From contig NZ_RBJB01000002.1 of assembly GCF_003634635.1 (NCBI RefSeq), positions 744,001 to 808,000 of the forward strand: a stretch of DNA of 64,000 nucleotides, given 5' to 3'. Positions within the stretch are counted from its first letter, which is position 1. The number at the start of each line of letters is the position of its first letter. The stretch comes from Marinobacter nauticus (GTDB taxonomy: Bacteria > Pseudomonadota > Gammaproteobacteria > Pseudomonadales > Oleiphilaceae). Of the stretch, positions 60,659 through 64,000 are shown in pieces. The position numbers and the translations under genes are program-made. Under the pieces are notes generated by a model, which saw only the letters and a list, made by a program, of their open reading frames with translations, did no database searches and was not told the DNA's origin.

Positions 60659-62200
60659 GTGGCAAATAACAAAGGACTGGTTTCAGGCAACTCTCACACT
60701 CCCCCCACGCAATGCGATGTTCTGGTGGTCGGGGGCGGCGTAAACGGCACCGGAATTGCCATGGACGCCGCAGGCCGGGGGCTTCGGGTTGTTCTGTGTG
60801 AGATGAACGATCTTGCCTCTGCCACTTCGTCCAGCAGCAGCAAACTTATCCACGGCGGTCTGCGCTATCTTGAGCATTACGAATTCCGGCTGGTCAGGGA
60901 AGCACTCGGTGAACGGGAGGCCCTGCTACGAAACGCCCCACACATCATGTGGCCGATGCGTTTTCGCCTGCCCCATCAGCCCCACCTGCGACCAGCGTGG
61001 ATGATCCGTACCGGCCTTTTCCTCTACGATCATCTGGCCAAGCGCGAACTGCTGCCCGGCTCCCGGTCTATTACCTTTGGCCCGGACTCGCCCCTGAAAC
61101 CAGACATCAGCCGTGGATTCGAGTATTCGGATGGCTGGGTTGATGATGCCCGGCTGGTGGTACTGTCTGCTCGCAAGGCCGCTGAAAAAGGCGCAACCGT
61201 ATTGACCCGCACCCGCTGTAGCCGCGCCGAGCGCCGTAACGGGCAATGGCACGCCATCCTGGACGATCACCACCGGGACAAGCAGTACAACATCCGCGCC
61301 AAGGTGGTCGTTAACGCCACCGGCCCCTGGGTCAGCAGCCTGTTCGGTGAAAGCCTGTCTATGCCAGCTCCCAAGCAGATCCGCATGGTCAAGGGCAGCC
61401 ACATCGTCGTACCCAGGCTCAACCAGGATACCGAAGCCTATATTCTTCAGAATCAGGACGAGCGCATTGTTTTCGTGATCCCCTACGAGGACCGCTTCTC
61501 CCTGATCGGCACCACCGATGTCGATTACGTGGGCGATCCGTCGCAGGCACGGATTTCCCCAGAGGAAACCGACTATCTGCTGTCGATCGTCAACCAGTAT
61601 TTCCGCCGGCAACTGTCCGCCAACGATGTAGTCTGGAGTTACTCCGGTGTTCGGCCGCTGATGGACGACGAGGGTGGCACCGCACAGTCTGCCTCTCGCG
61701 ACTACTCATTCGAGGTTGATGACGAGGACTCGCTGCCCCCTTTGATCTCGGTATTCGGGGGCAAGATCACCACCTACCGGAAGCTCGCCGAAGCTGTGAC
61801 CGATCAGGTCAGTCGCTATTTTCCCGGTGCCGGCCGGTCCTGGACCCGAACGGCCGTGCTGCCCGGCGGCGACTTCAACACTCAGGAGCAGCTGGCCACC
61901 GAACTCGCGGCCGATTTCCCCTGGCTGGACGATGCTGTAATCCATCGGTTTGTGCGAAGCTATGGCACCAGCAGCTACCACATTCTGGAAGGCTGTCAGA
62001 ACATGGCCGATCTCGGCCACTGGTTTACCGATACCCTGTCTCGTCGCGAGGTGGATTATCTGATGACCCACGAATGGGCAATCACACCAGAGGACCTGCT
62101 CTGGCGGCGAACCAAACAGGGCCTGTACATTAACCCGGAACAATACAGCGAGCTATCTGAGTATATGAACCGGAATGACCAGGTCAGTCCAGAATGCTAG
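60659..62200 (+). CDS. glpD: Aerobic glycerol-3-phosphate dehydrogenase
   Basis: A 513-residue FAD enzyme of the inner membrane that oxidises glycerol-3-phosphate to dihydroxyacetone phosphate and feeds electrons to ubiquinone. The FAD-binding DVLVVGGGVNGTGIAMDAAGRG lies near residue 20; TSSSSSKLIHGGLRYLEHYEF and YSGVRPLMDD are GlpD-specific blocks. The start is GTG with AGGAG ten bases upstream. No other glp gene is adjacent. Its 3' end overlaps the convergent uracil-DNA glycosylase gene by 17 bases. Length is normal. Confidence 0.95.
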   Translation: MANNKGLVSGNSHTPPTQCDVLVVGGGVNGTGIAMDAAGRGLRVVLCEMNDLASATSSSSSKLIHGGLRYLEHYEFRLVREALGEREALLRNAPHIMWPMRFRLPHQPHLRPAWMIRTGLFLYDHLAKRELLPGSRSITFGPDSPLKPDISRGFEYSDGWVDDARLVVLSARKAAEKGATVLTRTRCSRAERRNGQWHAILDDHHRDKQYNIRAKVVVNATGPWVSSLFGESLSMPAPKQIRMVKGSHIVVPRLNQDTEAYILQNQDERIVFVIPYEDRFSLIGTTDVDYVGDPSQARISPEETDYLLSIVNQYFRRQLSANDVVWSYSGVRPLMDDEGGTAQSASRDYSFEVDDEDSLPPLISVFGGKITTYRKLAEAVTDQVSRYFPGAGRSWTRTAVLPGGDFNTQEQLATELAADFPWLDDAVIHRFVRSYGTSSYHILEGCQNMADLGHWFTDTLSRREVDYLMTHEWAITPEDLLWRRTKQGLYINPEQYSELSEYMNRNDQVSPEC

Positions 62201-62780
62201 CAACTCTGGCCTGAATGGCCGGCACCACTTCCGCTTCAAACCAGGGATTCTTTCGCAACCAGAGATTATTGCGGGGGCTGGGATGGGGCATCGGAATGAC
62301 ATCCGGCCAGAATTGTTGCCACTGCCGCACATTCTCGGTAACCGCGCGCCTTGCGCCGGGAATATGCCAGGCATGAGCATATTGACCGATCAGCAAGGTC
62401 AGGCGAATCTCCGGCAAGCGGTCGAGCAACGCCTGGCGCCAGGCCGGAGCGCACTCGGGGCGTGGAGGAAGATCTCCGGATTTACCGGTGCCCGGATAAC
62501 AGAATCCCATGGGCAGGATGGCAAGTTTCTGTTCATCGTAAAAGGTGTCGCGGGTAATGCCCATCCATTGGCGCAGCCGGTCGCCACTGGGGTCGTTAAA
62601 CGGCAGACCGGTTTCGTGTACCCGTCGACCCGGCGCCTGCCCGACCACAAGAATGCGGGAGGATTCACTAAGCTGAATGACCGGCCTCGGCTCGTGGGGC
62701 AGATCGCTTGCACAAATCTGACAGGCCCGAACACGCCGAACCAGCTCATCAAAGGACAGGTTTATCAAAGAATTGGTCAT
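62184..62780 (-). CDS. Uracil-DNA glycosylase family protein, family 4-like
   Basis: A 198-residue protein of the uracil-DNA glycosylase superfamily. Motif 1 is VVGQAPGRRVHETGLPFNDPSGDRLRQWMG and motif 2 is MPHPSPRNN with the conserved HPS. Four Cys (CQIC near residue 19, and Cys in GFCYPG and PECAP) fit the [4Fe-4S] site of family 4 glycosylases. It should excise uracil from DNA or be a related enzyme; the motif 1 variant with GRR instead of GRDE is notable. It follows glk with a 4-base overlap (ATGA), as the third gene of an edd-glk operon. Confidence 0.85.
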   Translation of the reverse strand: MTNSLINLSFDELVRRVRACQICASDLPHEPRPVIQLSESSRILVVGQAPGRRVHETGLPFNDPSGDRLRQWMGITRDTFYDEQKLAILPMGFCYPGTGKSGDLPPRPECAPAWRQALLDRLPEIRLTLLIGQYAHAWHIPGARRAVTENVRQWQQFWPDVIPMPHPSPRNNLWLRKNPWFEAEVVPAIQARVASILD

Positions 62781-63742
62781 ACCTCAGAATTTCCTAACGC
62801 TTCGGCAGCTCCCAGTAAACCGGTATAGGGCTCTGTCACCACGTAAACCGGTGTAAATTCCATTAGCGGACGCATCCGCCCCTTGGCTACAAAGGCTTCA
62901 CGGAACGGGCTCCCAAGAAAAAAGTCGAGAAATCCTGGCAGCATACCGCCACACAGATACACGCCGCCCAGACTCCCCAGCGTCAGCGCCGAATTGCCTG
63001 CGGTTCGCCCAAGCATTTCGCAGAAATGCCGAAGGACTTCCCCGGCCAAGGCATCGGAGGCGTCCACAGCGGCGGCTGTAATCTTCTCCGGAGCATCGAG
63101 CGGGGCCGCCACGCCACGGATTTCGGCATGGGCCTGATACAGGTTCAGCAAACCCGGGCCGCACAGAATCCGCTCGACCGACACCCGCCCAAACCGGGAC
63201 CGGAGAAGGCGCAACACGTCCATTTCCGTGTCATCGGTGGGCGCAAAATCCACATGGCCCCCTTCAGTCACCAAAGGCACCCAGCCATTTCGAATCGGAA
63301 CCAGACCGGAAACGCCCAGGCCCGTTCCCGGGCCCATCACCAGTTTCGGCCGGCCAGGGTCTCCCGGGCCGCCACAAACGTGCACCAGATTGGCGTCCGA
63401 TACATGGGGCACGCCCAGCGCCATGGCGGTAAAATCATTGATGACCTTGAAGGCCGACCAGCCAAAGACCTGTCGCACCGCCTCAATATCAAAGCGCCAG
63501 TGGTTGTTGGTCATTGTCACCCGGGTACCGCGCAAGGGGGAGGCCACGGCCAGACAGGCCTGCCTGACCGACGCCATACCTACACGTTTCAGATAGGTGA
63601 CCACCGCCTGATCCAGGTTCTCGTAATCACGGCAGTGCAAAACTTCAATAGCTTCTGGCTCTATACTGCCCTGCCCCACCAGAGCAAAGCGTGCATTGGT
63701 TCCCCCAATGTCCCCCACCAGAGAATAGTGTTCTGCCGTCAT
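62777..63742 (-). CDS. glk: Glucokinase
   Basis: A 321-residue cytoplasmic kinase that phosphorylates glucose with ATP at C6. The family phosphate-binding motif VGDIGGTNARFALV lies at residues 9-22; the substrate site includes NNHWRFD, INDFTAMALGVP with the catalytic Asp, and the second phosphate loop is MGPGTGLGVSGLV. GGVYLCGGMLPGF is the adenosine region. Overlaps the edd stop and the glycosylase start by 4 bases each, so edd-glk-glycosylase is one operon. Supplies glucose-6-phosphate to the Entner-Doudoroff pathway. Confidence 0.95.
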   Translation of the reverse strand: MTAEHYSLVGDIGGTNARFALVGQGSIEPEAIEVLHCRDYENLDQAVVTYLKRVGMASVRQACLAVASPLRGTRVTMTNNHWRFDIEAVRQVFGWSAFKVINDFTAMALGVPHVSDANLVHVCGGPGDPGRPKLVMGPGTGLGVSGLVPIRNGWVPLVTEGGHVDFAPTDDTEMDVLRLLRSRFGRVSVERILCGPGLLNLYQAHAEIRGVAAPLDAPEKITAAAVDASDALAGEVLRHFCEMLGRTAGNSALTLGSLGGVYLCGGMLPGFLDFFLGSPFREAFVAKGRMRPLMEFTPVYVVTEPYTGLLGAAEALGNSEV

Positions 63743-64000
63743 GTCTCGTGGTTCCAGAAAAAACTGGCACCTTGTTCAGGGTTGCTTACCGAACGACGGA
63801 ACCAACCAAACAGCTCCCGCCCGTAGCCCGTATGATAGCCGGACAGATCCGTCGTTGCAGGCCTGCGGGCGGCCAGCACGTCATCCTCTACCCTGATGCT
63901 GAGGGTTCCGTTGCGGGCGTCCAGGACAACGGTATCCCCGTCTTCAACTCGGGCCAAAGGTCCGCCATCTAACGCTTCGGGGTATACGTGGATGGCGGCA
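63739..64000 (-). CDS. edd: 6-phosphogluconate dehydratase, 3' part
   Basis: Only the last 87 codons are inside the window; the frame is open to the right edge. The residues AAIHVYPEALDGGPLARVEDGDTVVLD followed by YHTGYGRELFGWFRRSVSNPEQGASFF are the C-terminal domain of Edd (IlvD/Edd family), which dehydrates 6-phosphogluconate to KDPG. The start, iron-sulfur ligands and active site lie outside. Its stop overlaps the glk ATG (ATGA). Confidence 0.9.
   Translation of the reverse strand, partial: AAIHVYPEALDGGPLARVEDGDTVVLDARNGTLSIRVEDDVLAARRPATTDLSGYHTGYGRELFGWFRRSVSNPEQGASFFWNHET

Noticed and set aside
1..64000. Search for tRNA or rRNA genes, CRISPR arrays, insertion sequences, phage or integrase genes.
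   Set aside because: Nothing convincing was seen; coding density and codon use look uniform, so there is no evident mobile element.

Overview
The window looks like a chromosomal segment of a marine, aerobic to microaerobic gammaproteobacterium, most likely Marinobacter or a close relative. This rests on gene content read by eye: a complete cbb3 oxidase cluster behind an Anr/FNR-type box, class I polyhydroxyalkanoate synthesis, an Entner-Doudoroff glk-edd pair, EpmC, RlmM, RhlB, TtcA, and many outer-membrane and c-type cytochrome proteins. No rRNA, tRNA, CRISPR array, insertion sequence or phage gene was seen. Coding density is very high and no gene-free gap exceeds 300 bp; the longest is 1950-2204 (255 bp).

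Regions from left to right. 1-1949: the 3' end of a hybrid sensor kinase, then a glutathione peroxidase/OhrR-like pair with a palindromic operator candidate. 2205-14331: housekeeping genes (AlaA, HtpX with a sigma-32-like promoter, PdxB, RhlB, EpmC, DsbD, TusA, a monooxygenase-fold protein, RlmM, a membrane diguanylate cyclase, an alpha/beta hydrolase). 14479-23243: ccoNOQP-ccoGHIS plus a TauE/SafE-like membrane protein, the terminal oxidase and its assembly set. 23247-26646: TtcA, a TetR regulator, a J-domain protein and a secreted deacetylase. 26656-31281: a four-gene envelope cluster (C39-type peptidase, secreted barrel-like protein, FadL-type barrel, lipoprotein) resembling the Fil genes of Acinetobacter. 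31470-37461: a DASS-type carrier, a DksA/TraR zinc finger, phasin, PHA synthase and a CBS-PAS-GGDEF cyclase.

The most unusual part is 37503-59123. One leftward run of 14 closely spaced genes (52635 down to 37503) encodes an HzsA-related diheme lipoprotein, two outer-membrane barrels, a TlpA thioredoxin, a DUF4266 lipoprotein ending in a Cys/Gly tail, a DUF3570 barrel, several TPR/coiled-coil envelope proteins, and an ExbB/TolQ - ExbD - ExbD - AgmX/TonB-like motor. A rightward arm (52807-58101) encodes a cytochrome c protein, a LamG-containing diheme lipoprotein and a Tat-exported protein. A convergent ApbE flavin transferase follows. The two arms diverge from a short intergenic region with a strong palindrome over the leftward promoter. 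I infer a trans-envelope machine that couples a proton-driven motor of the Agl/Glt type to surface redox proteins; its function cannot be read from sequence.

59324-64000 holds an orphan branched-chain-type periplasmic binding protein, GlpD with a hairpin over its ribosome binding site, a family 4-like uracil-DNA glycosylase, glucokinase and the 3' end of edd.

All family names come from motif recognition and memory, not from database searches. Start codons were chosen from ribosome binding sites, overlaps and family N-termini and are flagged where uncertain.
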